Counted from the stretch's first letter, positions 44,366 to 57,389 are shown. The stretch: DNA of 64,000 nt from Cannabis sativa (GCF_029168945.1 NC_083610.1:71105580-71169579), one strand, 5' to 3'. Notes: generated by a model from the letters alone, not told the origin. Translations and numbers: made by a program.

Positions 44366-45879
44366 CACTGTAATTTCATTTGTTTTATTTTTTTTTTTAA
44401 AAAAAAAAATATGAAAGAAATTTTAATATTTTTTAAGAGAATTTAAAGTAGTATATCCCATATATATTAAGTTTTTATTTTAAATACCATATTTGTTCTT
44501 ATTAAATTTTCTTATCATATTTATGTTAACTAGTTTTATTTTTCAAATATGTAAATATCCCTTTTCTAAAACACAAATTTAAACAAGTATTAGTATAAAA
44601 CACAAAGTACAAAAATAGTGTAAACTCATAAAAATAAAAACATAAGCATAAACTTCAACCTTAAGAATATTGCTGTCCGGCCGTATTTTTCATTTTTCTA
44701 ACCTGGACATATATGTGGCTGTGCAGTCTTGACTCGAATTCTTTGGCCAAGGCAAAGATCTTATTCTCCATTTAGGGTAAACCAATTGTGTCCAAAGAAA
44801 ATCTACTGTCCTTAAATTGGTGTTCTCTTCCTATTCTACCAATAATTTTAGTACATATTATTTATACTCAATTAACATATAATTCATTAACAAACTCTAA
44901 AGTACATATAAAATAAGTATAGATGATGTGTCCTAAAATAATTGGTGGGAACAAGGAAGACACACCAATTTAAGGACAACAATTCTCTAGAGATAGCTCT
45001 TGTGCAGAGAGTTTAAGAGCCTACCTAAGGCCAACTTCAGTGGGTGTTGCCCTGTGTGTTGCCAAAAAAAAAAAAAATTAGCAGGTCTCACTATATGATG
45101 TGGCATGAAAGAATAGAAAAAAAACAAAACAGTATGCTCCAAAAAGAAAATCGGGGTACTAAATACTAATTTAATTAAAAAAAAATAAATTAGTATAACT
45201 ATTATAGTTACATAATTATTAAGTAGTCACCAACTAATTATAATTTAGATCTTATTTTATTTATAATTACTTTAAGTTAGAATTTAATTTTTTTTATAAC
45301 AAATTAAAAATTATTCTTAAATAATAAAAACTTCTACTCATGAAGTATGTAGCCAAACTAAATCTTGGCTAGACTTTGTATATGTCTATACGTAAAAACG
45401 CGTCACATGTTTCTCATTTGCTTCCTCGATATATACAAGTAAAGTGGCTTTGTTTGTCCTTTGAGGTCATTGTGAAGTGCACTAACATCTCACATGTTTT
45501 TGTCCAATCACACTTTATGATTGTTGTTGTGACACTTTTATGTGTAAATATTATCATTATTAGAGTACACTATAGTGAACCAAACTAGATTATGCCTCCA
45601 TACAAAATTCAATATAGATTAAACCCAAGAGGATAATGTGTATTATTAGTTATGTGTGAACTAATAAATATATATGAAATAGTCCGACGTGATAGGAGAT
45701 ATTTTCAATATTAACAAATTAATCGAAAATTGGTGGTGGAAGTGGAACCTTCTTTAGTGGCAATTGATAGTGATTTATGTGGACTCTTCCGAGTGCAGCT
45801 TATCAATTCCAATTTGATTAAGATATATTGATAGGACTTGATGATGATGATTCATATATGTGTTTTCATGGCCACTTTC
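44366..45879. other. AT-rich region with one inverted repeat, no gene seen
   Basis: Short frames only. An inverted repeat is annotated separately at 44806-44980. Confidence 0.55.
44806..44980. mobile_element. Small inverted-repeat element (MITE-like)
   Basis: The left arm TGTCCTTAAATTGGTGTTCTC pairs with the right arm, reverse-complemented TGTCCTTAAATTGGTGTGTC, and similarity continues inward for about 45 bp per arm. Ends and duplication were not resolved. Confidence 0.55.
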
Positions 45880-45884
45880 ATCAC

Positions 45885-46993
45885 TGAAAAACCGTGTTTT
45901 AAATGCCGCTGGCGTATGTAAGAAAATATAAAAATCAGTAAAGTGTCATAGAAGAAGAATTTCGCTACAAGAAAACTGAATGCGTAATATAAAATATTTG
46001 CAGAAAAATAAATAACTTGACACAAGAGATTTATACGTGGTATCAGTGTTCTCACGAACACTCCTACTCCACGGCCACGCCTGCAGAATGAAATCAATTA
46101 ATAAAGTATCAAAATTACAAAGACAATTGACTTAAACAAGTTTAGACTCCCTCTAAAGCATTGCCGCAATCCTTTGTAATCCACTTTATGAATCCGACTT
46201 CGAAACACCTTCAAGCCCGAACTCCCTTCGTCTTTGAAGTGTGAGTGCTTACTTCCTCCCGTAAGGCTTTAGCAAGTCTTCTCCGAAGACTGCTGCTTAC
46301 TTCCTCCCGAAGTAAGGCTTTATCAAGTCTTCTCCCGAAGACCAATCTTCGTTCGTACCAAGTAGTTCTTCACAACCTCTGTGATAGAGTAAGAACAGAA
46401 TAGAACAACTGTAACCTAGGTGAACAACTAGGCTCTCACAAAACAAAGAAACACTCTCTTCTCACAAAAGATAAATGCAAAATGAATATCAAGAGGAATT
46501 CGAATGGTTGCTCTCTAGGCTCTATTTATAGATCATGGGGTAAACCAAAGAGGCAACCACAAGTTCGAATTAGCAAATTGCAAAAACTTTCCAAAAACAA
46601 ACACGATCCGCTACAACAGTATCTGCTGCCGACGAAGCGTATCCGCCTTAAACGGAAACTTACTAAAATCGGTCCGATCTTCTTTCAAAGCTTGATTCCT
46701 CGCCAAAAACAGACATTATACATTCCGATTGTATCAAGATACAATCGAAATTAAAAAGGAAAAGGCAATAAACAAAGTTTCCTTAAAAGGACAACTTTCC
46801 AAAAGAGAATTTCTTCTCTTTTCGAGAAGTTTTCTACAAAGGAAAGTTCAAATTAAAGTGCAACTTTCCAAACAAGGAAAATGGCAACTTATAACCGAAT
46901 AAAAGAGGTAAGATTTCGAAAATGAATGCAAAGCAATCTTACCATAAAAGGAAAAATTATTTTGTCACCTAACTTGCCAAAAAGGACTTTACA
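45885..46993 (-). repeat. SIRE 3' LTR (1109 bp)
   Basis: On the minus strand it starts TGTAAAGTCC and ends GGTTTTTCA. A minus-strand TATA (CTATAAATAG) is near 46519-46528. Confidence 0.93.
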
Positions 46994-47006
46994 ATCTCCC
47001 CTTTGG
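46994..47006 (-). other. Main polypurine tract
   Basis: Minus strand TGCCAAAGGGGAGAT directly before the 3' LTR. Confidence 0.8.
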
Positions 47007-47079
47007 CACTTTAGATGAACAAAATAATTTTTACCATAAAGTACTCCGCAATGCAAAGTTAGCAAGAGCAAACAATACT

Positions 47080-47236
47080 ACTCCCCCGAGTAACACAATC
47101 GAATATCACAATAAACACAAAGAACATGCTAACTTTAAACATTAAGTTCACAAGTACTAACAAACCACAACTCCCCCGAAAAAGAGTGGTCCGTAGCCGG
47201 GCAACAAATCAAAAAATAAATATCTCTCCCCCTTTT
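47080..47236 (-). other. Additional polypurine motifs
   Basis: Minus-strand CTCGGGGGAG (47081-47090), TTCGGGGGAG (47171-47180) and AAAAAGGGGGAGA (47224-47236). Repeated polypurine tracts upstream of the 3' LTR are a described Sirevirus trait. Confidence 0.65.
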
Positions 47237-47314
47237 TGTTTATCAGTGCCAAAGTAAACAAAGAACAACAATAGACCAAAGTTTAAGAAAAAAGAAACAA
47301 ACAATAACACTTTA

Positions 47315-48830
47315 ATTTTTGGAGAGTTTAATCAAGGTGGTCGCCAGTTCCTGGACATGTCAAGTTGGACATCGGCCATTGCTTCAAGACGAGTGTACAC
47401 ATTCCGAAGTTCGTACTCTGACTTCCAGAGCTCGCAGCCACAGAGCTCGAACTTGCACCACAGGCAAAGAAGTGAGCCTCAGCTTTCTGGCCGTTTTTGG
47501 AACACACCAAGAAAATATTCGGAATGGTTGGAATGTAGTGGCCAAAGTGATGGGAGGCTCAAGAGTTTCATGTTCTCGGGGCCACATTCTTCCGAGAGGA
47601 TAAAACCTTGTAGATGAGATTTGGAAATACAAGTTTGAAGGTTGGCTTTTTACCTCTTCGAAAGGAGACAATCCTGGAGAATATGAGAGGCTAGATCAAT
47701 GGAGGTTCCGCAGGTGATGCGCATGCGAGTGTAGCCACTTCGAGACACCACGGCCTTGTTCGAATTTGGAACCCAATTGCTTAGTGCAAACCGCATAAGG
47801 GAAGCATGGGCAAAAGTGAGGTGAGTAATTCGAAGACTCTCCCCTCGGTTTCAATTTCGAACGAGCACCGGTGAGTTCGTAGTGCATCAAGTCACGATCC
47901 ATGGACATCACAAAGATTGGATACATTCTCGTGCAATTGCAGCCCGAGCAATGTCCTTTTCGTAAAATGAGAACCAAGACCCCTAACATACACTCTTCTA
48001 TACAACTAGAGTTCTCATCAAGGAAATCATCGCAAGATTAGCATAAAACTCTTTAACAATGTTAGCAATGAATCCAATAAAACCAAGAAGAAGAGTGTGT
48101 TCCCATTGATGAAATTGAATGAACTTTACAATACCATATACACGATGGGCATGCAAATCATAATTCCTCTCACTTTCAAACTTACGAGTTGCATAAAGAT
48201 TCCAAAATACGCTCATTGTCTCGATAGTAAAAAGTTGGACAGCCAAGAGATGAGGAAGGGATATTACCTGGATGAGGATCTTCCACGGGCCGCTTGCCTT
48301 GGCACAGCAGAGGCCTTTGCCGTGCGCTTTTGAACGAGGAGCCTCGGCTCGAGTTCGTGTCCTCACCGTCCTTCTCGCATGCAGAGAAACCGATTTGTCC
48401 AAGAGACTTCCATTGGGTCCTCTTCTTCTCGAACTCGGAACTCGAGGAAGCCGAGGAGGATCGGGTCTTCGAGTTTCTTCTTGGCCTGAGGAGCGTACTT
48501 CTCTCGAGATTGAGAGGCTTGAAGTTCTTTCTCAGCCGAGGCTTACGGGCTCGAGTTCGAGTGGAAGGGCTCCGTTGGAGTGGTGCCAGCCATTGATGCA
48601 GCAAGAGGAGGGACAACCAATGGAGGAGGAGATTCCTTCGAAGATCTCGTACGACGAAGTCCGGGTGCGATAAGGCCTTAGCTGCATTTGCGAGCAACTT
48701 GCTTGGGTGGACGTTTTGTCTTCACGCTGAGATTCACGCCGGGGAAGCGATGAATCTCCGTGCTTTGCAAATGTTAGGAGGCGGAACTCGAGGCAACAGG
48801 GGTGCACTGTAAGGAGTTGGAACTAGCTTC
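47315..48830 (-). pseudogene. Downstream extra coding region of the SIRE element
   Basis: The minus strand opens with a basic, Ser/Arg/Glu-rich part (about 48700-48350), then YATRKFESERNYDLHAHRVYG (about 48200-48130), HQWEHTLLLGF and VKEFYANLAMIS (near 48060-48010). Farther on are LTGARSKLKPRGES (near 47860), SNWVPNSNKAVVSRSGYTRMR (near 47770-47710) and a Ser-rich C-terminus. This order resembles the putative plant transposon protein domain found downstream of pol in Sireviruses. Function is unknown; env-like roles have been proposed for the region but no transmembrane segment is obvious here. The frame shifts many times, so no product is expected as sequenced. Confidence 0.6.
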
Positions 48831-48839
48831 TTCTAATTT

Positions 48840-49286
48840 TTTGAGTGCCCTAGATTCTTGGTTCTCACCATTTTGAAACCGAAAGGGAAGATGAATAGTG
48901 TTTGGCGTAGAAACAAGAAAGGGGGTTCGGGTAGGTGGTGAAATAAGTGACAAAAATTGGTTTATATAACCTTGGAATCAAAACAAGAAAAGGAAACCAA
49001 TTTTGAAAATTCAAAAGGAAACCGCCACCCATGAACCAAAAGAGGAAACCGCCCACTTCTCAACTCCTTTCCTTTTTTTTTTTTTTTAAAAAAATAAAAG
49101 GTAACTAGAAATGCCAACAAATTTTTCCAAAAATAAAGCAATCTTTCAAGAATAAAGACACATTACCATATAAAGATTAATCTTTACTTGGAAAAATATC
49201 ATAATAAATCAAAGAAAGAATGAATGTTGATACTTACCATTTATGCACAAGATTTTCCTTGACCCATGAAGCAAGTCACACGCCTC

Positions 49287-49324
<38 letters not shown>

Positions 49325-50060
49325 AAATAAAACCGAAACAAAAAAAAATAATGTGTACAAAAGAGTATATGTGATTCGAATCAAGCAGAGAACTCAAATA
49401 TCATTGACAATTGACAAAGTAGATTACATGTTATGCTTTCAAGGAAAATAACTAATTAGAATCTCATGAGATGATCATACTTAATTGATGTTGAGGAAAA
49501 AGATATGCATGTTACTGAGAATTGTGAACCAGGATTATTAATTTAATTTTAATAGAGGAGACTTACGTAGTTGAACACACTTGTCGACATAAGTGTGTGC
49601 AAAAGGAAAATCTATCATCAGTTCCTTGGCATGATTTTTCATTTTCGCCTTTTTCAAATTGATCCCGCAACCGGATGCTTTCACACCATACCGAAGGTAG
49701 CCCTTTTCTATGGTAGTGCATCCTCATCATAGTTGCTAATTACAATGTTCCTACTCATCGATGGCTTTCACACTTCGCATGGGTAGCTCTATTCCAAGAA
49801 GGGCTCCGACAAGCATGAAACAAAAATTGCTCAACTCGTATAAGAACATTTTTTTTAATCCAAGACACAAATAAAGAGTAACATGAATCTTTTAACACAA
49901 CATCACAAAGTATGAAAATGACGAGATCCTAACTAATTATATTTCAAAAGCATAAACATGATTTGTCAAAAACAATGATATAAGATTTAGAGCTAGAGAA
50001 GAATCACACAACACTATTGTACACGAATGATGAACAGATAAAATTAAACAATGCAAACTC
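48840..50060. other. SIRE region between pol and the extra frame
   Basis: No supported frame. Contains T-tracts at 49073-49087 and 49291-49318. Confidence 0.5.
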
Positions 50061-50069
50061 CCAAAGACT

Positions 50070-53000
50070 TTCTGAGGGAGTCAAAGCGACTTTCCATCTA
50101 GTGGCCTTTGTGAAAATATCGCCAATTGTTTTTCAAGATCAACATATTCTAATTGCAATGATTTATTTTCAACAAGTTCCCTAATAAAGTGGTGTCTTAT
50201 ATCAATGTGCTTTGTTCTGTAGTGTTGAACAGATTTTGGAAATATTTATGGCACTAGTATTGTCACAAAAAATAGTCAAAACACCCAAATCAAACCCATA
50301 ATCAATCAACATTTGTTTCAACCACAATAGTTGAGTGCAACAACCGCCAGCACTATGTACTCAGCAAAGGATAAGGAGATGAAATTCCGTTTCTTGCTAT
50401 GCCAAGATACTAGGTTATTCCCAAGAAAGAAGCACCTCCACTTGTGCTCTTTCGATCATCAAGATTTCGCCCAATCCGCATCACTAAAACAAGCAAGATT
50501 TGAATTGCATCTTTCGAGTACCAAATTCCATAATCGTGAGTGCTATTAACATATCTAATAATCCTTTTTACAACTCGATACATGAGATTCCATAGGATTA
50601 CTTTGATATCTAGCACACACTCCCACACTCGTAACATATATCGTGGCGACTAGCAAGCTAAATACAAAAGACTTCCAATCATGCTACGATAGAGTGTAGT
50701 GTCTACCTTTACTCCATTCTCATCTTTTGTTAATTTCAAAGGTGGTGCTCATAGAGTACTTACCTCGCTTAGCCGATTCAAGGCCAAATTTCTTCGACAA
50801 GGTTCTTAGCATACTTGCTTTGAGATACAAATATACCTCCTTCCATTTGTCTCACTTGAAGACCAAGAAAGAAATTAAGCTCACCAACCATGCTCATTAC
50901 AAATTCACTTTTCATTTGATCAACAAATACCTCCGCACTTCATGGTTGGGATGTGCACCCAAAAACTATATCATCAACATAAATTTGAGCAATAATAAAA
51001 TCAGATTTTATATGTTTGATGAATAGAGTTTTATCCACACTACCTCCGTGATAGCCATGAGAAAGTAAAAATTGAGTCAACCTTTCATACCAAGCTCGAG
51101 GAGCTTGTTTCTGCACCATACAAAGCTTTTTCAAGTTTGTATACATGGTCTCGGAAATCGAGGATCTTCGAATCCTTTTGGTTGCTCAACATAAACTTCC
51201 TCATTCAAAATACCATTAAGGAAGGCAGATTTCACATCCATTTGAAACAATTTAATATTGAGAATACAAGCAATACATAAAAGTAAACGTATTGATTCTA
51301 ATCTTGCAACAGAGCAAAAGTTTCATCAAAATCAATACCTTCTACCCGAGTGTACCCTTGTGCCACCAAACGAGCCTTGTTTCTTACAATTGTACCGAAC
51401 TCATCACTGTTATTTTTAAACAACCACTGTGTTCCAATAACATTTATACCTTTCGGGTCTTCGGACCAAAATCCATACCTTGTTGCGAACAAATTGGTTC
51501 GAGTTCCTCTCAGTATTGTATCGAGCCATTCCTCAAAGGTCATGGCTTCCTTCACATTTTTCGGTTCATATTGAGAAACAAAGCAAAGAAAGCCGATTAA
51601 ATTAATATACCTTCTGCGAGTTACCATGCTTTCTTCGTGGATTTCCAAGGATGAGATCTTTTGGATGATTCAACTTGACTCGGTGCTTGGTTCTTTCGAA
51701 TGTAGCCGTGATGATGTTTGACGAGTCAAGATAGGCGGTTCGGTTCTCCGTCTGGGCTTCTTGCAGAAAGGCATTCGTCATTTGCAAGACGCAATGGGTT
51801 CTCACGCATCGTATCCGTCGTTACAACTTTCGAGGAGTATCCATGAGATTATCTATCTTGGCTTCGTGGAAAATTCTCGAAAAATCTCTAAAATCATCAA
51901 CAACCACATTACCGATTCCAAAAATGCTTGAGTTCTCATGTTATAAACACGATAAGTTCTACCGTTTAAGGAATATCCAATAAACACACCAACATCACTT
52001 TTAGCATCAAATTTACCAATATGCTCACGATCTCTATAGACATAACACACACAACCAAAAACATGAAAATGACGTACATTGGGGCGCTTACCTTTCCAGA
52101 TTTCATAAGATGTTTTCGAGGTACCCGGACGAATAAACACTCGTTTATTATGTAGCAAGCAAAGCAGTTAATAGCTTCAAACCCATAAGCGCTTTGTCAA
52201 TTTCTTGCTATTTAACATCACTCTTGCCATTTCCCGCAAAGTTCGATTCTTCCTCTCAACAACTCCATTTTGCCGAGGAGTTTTCTGGGAGCCGAAAATT
52301 CATGAGTTATACCCGTAGACTTGCAAAAATCATCATACACGTAATTTTCAAACTCCTTACCATGATCACTTCGAATTCGAACAATTTTCCCAATATTACA
52401 ACCTTTCTCAACTCTTAATCTCGCATAAAGAGTTTTAAAGGCATCAAAAGTGTCGATTTTTCTCTTAAGAAATCTACCCAAGTAAAACGAGAGAAATCAT
52501 CAACACACACAAAGATATATCGTTTACCATTCAAACTTTCAACTCTGATTGGACCCATAAGATCCATGTGAAGCAATTCCAATACCTTTGAGGTATTGAT
52601 ATCGTATACAAGCCTTGTGAGTGATTTTTAATTGCTTCCAAGTTGACACTCTGGTTCACACTTACCTTCACTTTCCTTACCAAGCTTGGGAAGACTCGAA
52701 CAATACTCGCATTTGACAATTTTTTTCGTGTTTTAAAATTAATATGCCCAAGCTTGGCATGCCACGTATCCGTGGTGTTGTTGATAGCCGAGTGACAAGT
52801 AAACACAAAGGGGTTAGAGTGTAACAGCTTATCATTGGATCGAAATCCTTGCAAGATACATTCATTGTCATCATTCATAACATAACAATGATCACTATCA
52901 AAAGAAACAAGAACCCTTGATCACGTATTTGATCGATGCTAAGTAAATTAGCCTCTCACTCCTTCAACTAACATCACATTTTTCAAATTTCCTTGCAACC

Positions 53001-53410
53001 CTTCAAAATTTAGAGTTCCCATACCAACAACTTTTCCCCGATAAGCCATTACCAAAAGTGACTTCTCCACATTGCATAGTGCCGTATGTTAGTCAAGAAA
53101 TCCTTGTCACCCGTCATATGTCTGAGCAACCACCGTCAAAATACCACATTTGAGATGCAAAGAGCTTTATCGTAAAACCAACGTACACTTCTTTTTCACC
53201 CATATTTGTTTCAAACCTTTATGTTTCTTTTGAGATTTTTTTCAAATTATCAAAATAATTTGTTTTAAACAGTTGTTCAATGTGAAACATTTGTGTCCGA
53301 TATGTCCTTTTCTACCACAAAAATGACAAATGGGAATAAATCTTTTTACCCGAGATCTTACCCTTTTCGAAAAATCCTCGGAGATTTTTCAAAGATCGAG
53401 CCGTTCTTGC
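50070..53410 (-). pseudogene. SIRE pol: integrase, RT and RNase H
   Basis: Minus-strand order: integrase zinc region WHAKLGHINFKTRKKLSN (about 52780), core with LLHMDLMGPIRVESLNGKRY (about 52570) and RIRSDHGKEFEN (about 52370), then YEIWKGKRPNVRHFHVFGC (about 52110) and FIGYSLNGRTYRVYN (about 51970). RT follows with TQWLFKNNSDEFG and NKARLVAQGY (about 51440-51350), QAPRAWYERL (about 51110) and catalytic IYVDDIVFG (about 50965). RNase H has FSDADWA near 50500 and a final HFIRELVEN...LADIFTKA near 50160-50100. The protease is not clearly readable. Small indels break the frame every 100-400 bp, yet motifs are well kept, including the RT YVDD. Confidence 0.9.
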
Positions 53411-53439
53411 CGCCACAGCCGCGAACCGTTACACAGAGT

Positions 53440-54905
53440 TTGTAGCCTCATGGTGATTCGTTGAACACTAGATTTTACAAACTTCGTGACTCCGAACTTT
53501 CCATTCCATTAGAACCAAGGCCTCCGCAAAACCTCTCCGACTCGCATTCCGAGCTTTTTCAAAATAAGATCCAGGATTAAGCATTTGAACATTTTTCTTA
53601 AAGTTTTCAAGTTCCTTCTTCAATAGAGAGATTTTTTCATCTTTATCACAAACACTTGTCTCATATTCTTTTATTTTCAACTCACACATTTCAATCGATG
53701 AGACAATTTTTTTATTCAATTTATTCAACTCTCTATTTTCTGTAAACCGAATCCATTTTTCATACATGACTTTGTATGATTCAAAGAAGAGATTCTTCAC
53801 GTATTTCGCACTATCCGAATCGATTCCTCTTTTGGTGGTATTATTCGTACATACCAATCTATCTTTCACTCCGTGAATCACACAACACATTAGACATAAC
53901 AGAGGTTAAAAGGGGCAACATTTTCATAATATCTTCATCACTTTCATTTCATCATCACTCCAAGTGACATTGAAACTTTTCTTATTCTTTTTCAAAGTGT
54001 TTGCACACTCAGATTGAATATGCCCAAAACCTTCACATTCCCCGCACCGAATTCCTTTTTGTTGCAGACAGAAGGTTTAATGAAAGTATTACCTTTTGAA
54101 CCTTTCGAAACATTCTTTTTATTTCCCATCTTTTTCATATATTTCGAAAATTCTTAGTTAACAAAGCAATCTCATCATCACATTCACTATCGAATTTTCA
54201 TTATCGCAACTTTCAAAGCAATACTTTTACCTTTATCGCAATGGATTTGGGTTTGTCCTTTTGTTTAATCAGCTGATTTAATTCAAAAGTACGTAAGTGA
54301 ACCCATCAATTCTTCCACTTTCATAGTTGCTAAAATCTTTAGCTTCCTCCATTGCCAAAAGTTTCGTATCAAACCTTTCAGTAAAGAACTCTAACAATTT
54401 TCCTCACAAGAACAGAGTCATCAAGCTTTTCTCCAAGAGCAAAATATTCATTAGCAATGTCGTATAATTTTTCATAGAATTCATTAAAGTTTCATTATCG
54501 TACATTCTAAGTTCATCAAATTTAGTTTGAAGCATGATAAATCTAGATCTTTTCACATCAAGTTCCTTCAAACCGAGTTTGAAGAATCTCCCAAGCTTCC
54601 TTAGCGAAACACAAGATGATATAAGTTTAATGTAACCCTCACCTACACCATTAAAGATAGCATGCAAGGCTTTGCTATTGTAGGCAGATAGTTTATCATC
54701 TTCAATAGACCATTCCAGTTCGTATTTTATAATAGTATTACTCCGAAGAATCTGTCTCAACCGGAGGAGACCAACCCGATGTAACCATTCTCCACGCCTT
54801 CTCATCTCGAGATTTGGATGAAGGCTCTCATTCTAACTTTCCAAGAAGGATAGTTGAGTCATTAAGCAATGGTGGTCTAGAAATAGAACTTCCTTCGCAA
54901 AAAAT
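53440..54905 (-). pseudogene. SIRE gag
   Basis: Minus-strand reading gives EKAWRMVTSGWSPPVETDSS (about 54800-54750), ELEWSIEDDKLSAYNSKALH (about 54720-54660), KEAWEILQTRFEG (about 54600-54560), ETLMNFYEKLYDIANEYF and DDSVLVRKIVR (about 54490-54400), then a zinc knuckle CGECEGFGHIQSEC near 54045-54005. A charged coiled-coil segment (ENRELNKLNKKIVSSIEMCE) lies within 53468-53890. It matches Sirevirus gag in order. The frame is broken by several small indels. Confidence 0.88.
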
Positions 54906-54947
54906 GACATTCTAACAAAAACGTTATAGACCACACCAAGAGTTTAG

Positions 54948-54966
54948 GTCCCGCTCCGATACCAAT
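54948..54966 (-). other. SIRE primer-binding site
   Basis: Minus strand: the LTR ends TTTTTCA, then AT and TGGTATCGGAGC, one mismatch from the complement of initiator Met tRNA. Confidence 0.85.
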
Positions 54967-56087
54967 TGAAAAACCGTGTTTTTGCAAATGTCAGCTTATG
55001 TATAAGAAAATATAAAAATCGTAAGCGTCATAAGAAGAAAGTAGCATTTCGCTAAGAAAACTGAATGTGCGTAATATAAAATATTTGGCAAGAAAAATAA
55101 ATAACTTGACACAAGAGATTTATACGTGTATCGTTGTTCTCACGAACACTCCTAGTCCACGGGGCCACGCTGCAGAGAATGAAATCAATTAATAAAGTAT
55201 CAAAATTACAAAGACAATTGACTTAAACAAGTTTAGACTCCCTCTAAAGTATTGCCGCAATCCTTTGTAAGCCACTTTATGAATCGACTTCGAAACACCT
55301 TCAAGCCCGAACTCCCTTCGTCTTTGAAGTGTGAGTGCTTACTTCCTCCCGCAAGGCTTTAGCAAGTCTTCCCGAAGACTGCGCTACTTCCTCCGAAGTG
55401 GCTTTATCAAGTCTTCTCCCGAAGACCAATCTCTTGTTCGCCAAGTAGTTCTTCACAACCTCTAGGATAGAGTAAGAACGTAAATAGAACAACTGTAACC
55501 TAGGTGAACAACTAAAGCTCTCACAAAAACAAAGAAACACTCTCTCTCTCAAAAGATAAATGCAAAAAATGAATATCGGAAGAGGTAAATTCGAATGGCC
55601 GTTCTGTGCCTCTATTTATAGATCATAGAAACCAAAGAGGCAACCACAAGTTCGAATTAGCAACAGACAAAAACTTTCCAAAAACAAACACGATCCGCTA
55701 CAACAGATTCTATTGCCGACGAAGCAGATCCGCCGAAACGGGAAACTTACTAAAATCGGGTCCGATCTTCTTTCAAAGCTTGATTCCTGCCAAAAACAGA
55801 TTATACATTCTGATTGTATCAAGATACAATCGAAATTAAAAAGGAAAAGGCAATAAACAAAGTTTCCCTTAAAAGGACAACTTTCCAAAAGAGAATTTCT
55901 TCTCTTTTTGAGAAGTTTTCTACAAAGCTGAAAGCTTCGAATTTGAAAGTGCAACTTTCCAAACAAGGAAAATGGCAACTTATAACCGAATAAAAGAGGT
56001 AAGATTTCGAAAATGAATGCAAAGCAATCTTACCATAAAAAGGAAAAAATTATTTTGTCACCTAACTTGCCAAAAAAGGACTTTACA
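54967..56087 (-). repeat. SIRE 5' LTR (1121 bp)
   Basis: Matches 45885-46993, but with many 1-4 bp indels and relatively few substitutions. Minus-strand TATA (CTATAAATAG) near 55612-55621. Confidence 0.93.
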
Positions 56088-56092
56088 ATCAC

Positions 56093-57126
56093 CATACAGC
56101 TTTCAACTTTAGTTTATCTAACCAATTTTCAGAACAAACTTATCGATATAGGGGCTTAAAGACAAAATATTCTTACATCACCTCCATTAATATTCTTTGG
56201 TACCATCGCCAATCCAAATCATCCAAATAATGCAAATTTAACATTTAAGGTTGATTATAGTCCAAAAACGCCCAAAGAGAAAGAGTTATCTTTCTTATCC
56301 TTTCTATTAATTATCAATAATATTTATATTTACAAATTATTTAAATATTCTTTAATTATCATATTATTACAAAAAAAAATATAAAATTAAAACACTCAAG
56401 AGTGATTCCTAATGGTGGAAAACTCAATAGGAAAAGAGAATATTAAGGGAAATCATTCATAATGGACATAAAAATAAATAAGAGAATTAATAGTACAAAT
56501 TATGAGAATGCCTGCCACCAAACTATATATCCATAAATGTAAATATTATTAATATACATTGTTAATGATGAAATTAAATAATAGGAAAACGACAAATTGA
56601 TACAAATGAGAAGAAGAAAAAAGTTGATCATCAACCACTTTATGTATGGCATGAGGCCTCTTTCTTCTATCTATTGAAAATCATTTCTCAAAAAAAAAAA
56701 AAAAAAAAAGAGAGAGAAAGAAAAATGTTGATCATGGCGCCTATGTATGAATAGGAGATGCAAAATAAGAGAGAAGGACATTACAAAAGGAAAAGAAAAT
56801 AAAACAACAGGGATGGAAAATATGTTTATGGTGGTACTCAATTAGCTTATTGTGAAATAGCTTTATTGTTTTTAAATTACTATTATAAAACTGTGTGTAA
56901 AAGTCACTTATTTGTAATTTTATTTCTACTTGTTTTTATTTTTTTAGAAAAAATGTGGAGATTTGGTGGGCAGTTTGAAGGTAATAAATATTTTTTTAAT
57001 ATATTTGTTTTAACTACATTCGGTGATAAATAATAGTCTTTTTCGAGACAGGATGAATCTCCTAAAATACATTTTTTGAGTCAGTGTCAAACTCCAAATG
57101 AACCAAAATTCTATTATCTCATTCCA
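56093..57126. other. AT-rich spacer, no gene seen
   Basis: Non-coding, with a poly-A/GA-rich tract at 56690-56725. Confidence 0.6.
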
Positions 57127-57373
57127 TGTATCAGAATATGAAGTTCACGAAAAACAGAGTAAACGAAAAACAAAAGAGAAATACAGAGAAGATGAAAGAA
57201 AGTAAAACGAGAACTTGAAATCTTTATTGAATAGACAAGTGTATTTATATACATCTTAGACACACACAACAGAATTAGTTACAAGATATTTGTGTCAGAC
57301 GGAAGTTGAAAAAACAGTTACAAAACTAACTGAAAATACCAACTTAAACAGAGTCTATTCAACTATATTAACA
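57127..57373 (-). repeat. Ale-type 3' LTR (247 bp)
   Basis: On the minus strand it starts TGTTAATATAG and ends CTGATACA. A TATA-like element (TGTATATAAATA) lies near 57245. The flanking TTCCA at 57122-57126 would be half of the target duplication. Confidence 0.75.
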
Positions 57374-57385
57374 TCCCCCCTCAAA
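57374..57385 (-). other. Ale polypurine tract
   Basis: Minus strand TTTGAGGGGGGA immediately before the LTR. Confidence 0.85.
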
Positions 57386-57389
57386 CTAA

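Larger units (their letters stand above)
45885..56087 (-). mobile_element. Complete Sirevirus (SIRE-type) Copia element
   Basis: A 10.2-kb minus-strand element with a perfect duplication ATCAC (45880-45884 and 56088-56092). LTRs are 1109 and 1121 bp. Order on the minus strand: 5' LTR, initiator-Met-type primer site, gag, integrase, RT, RNase H, a long 3' part with an additional coding region, several polypurine motifs, 3' LTR. The extra downstream frame and repeated polypurine motifs are features of Sireviruses. Many frames are broken by 1-2 bp indels. Confidence 0.93.

Noticed and set aside
48272..48673. Plus-strand frames over the SIRE 3' region as host genes
   Set aside because: They are antisense to the better supported minus-strand SIRE coding region and show no domain.
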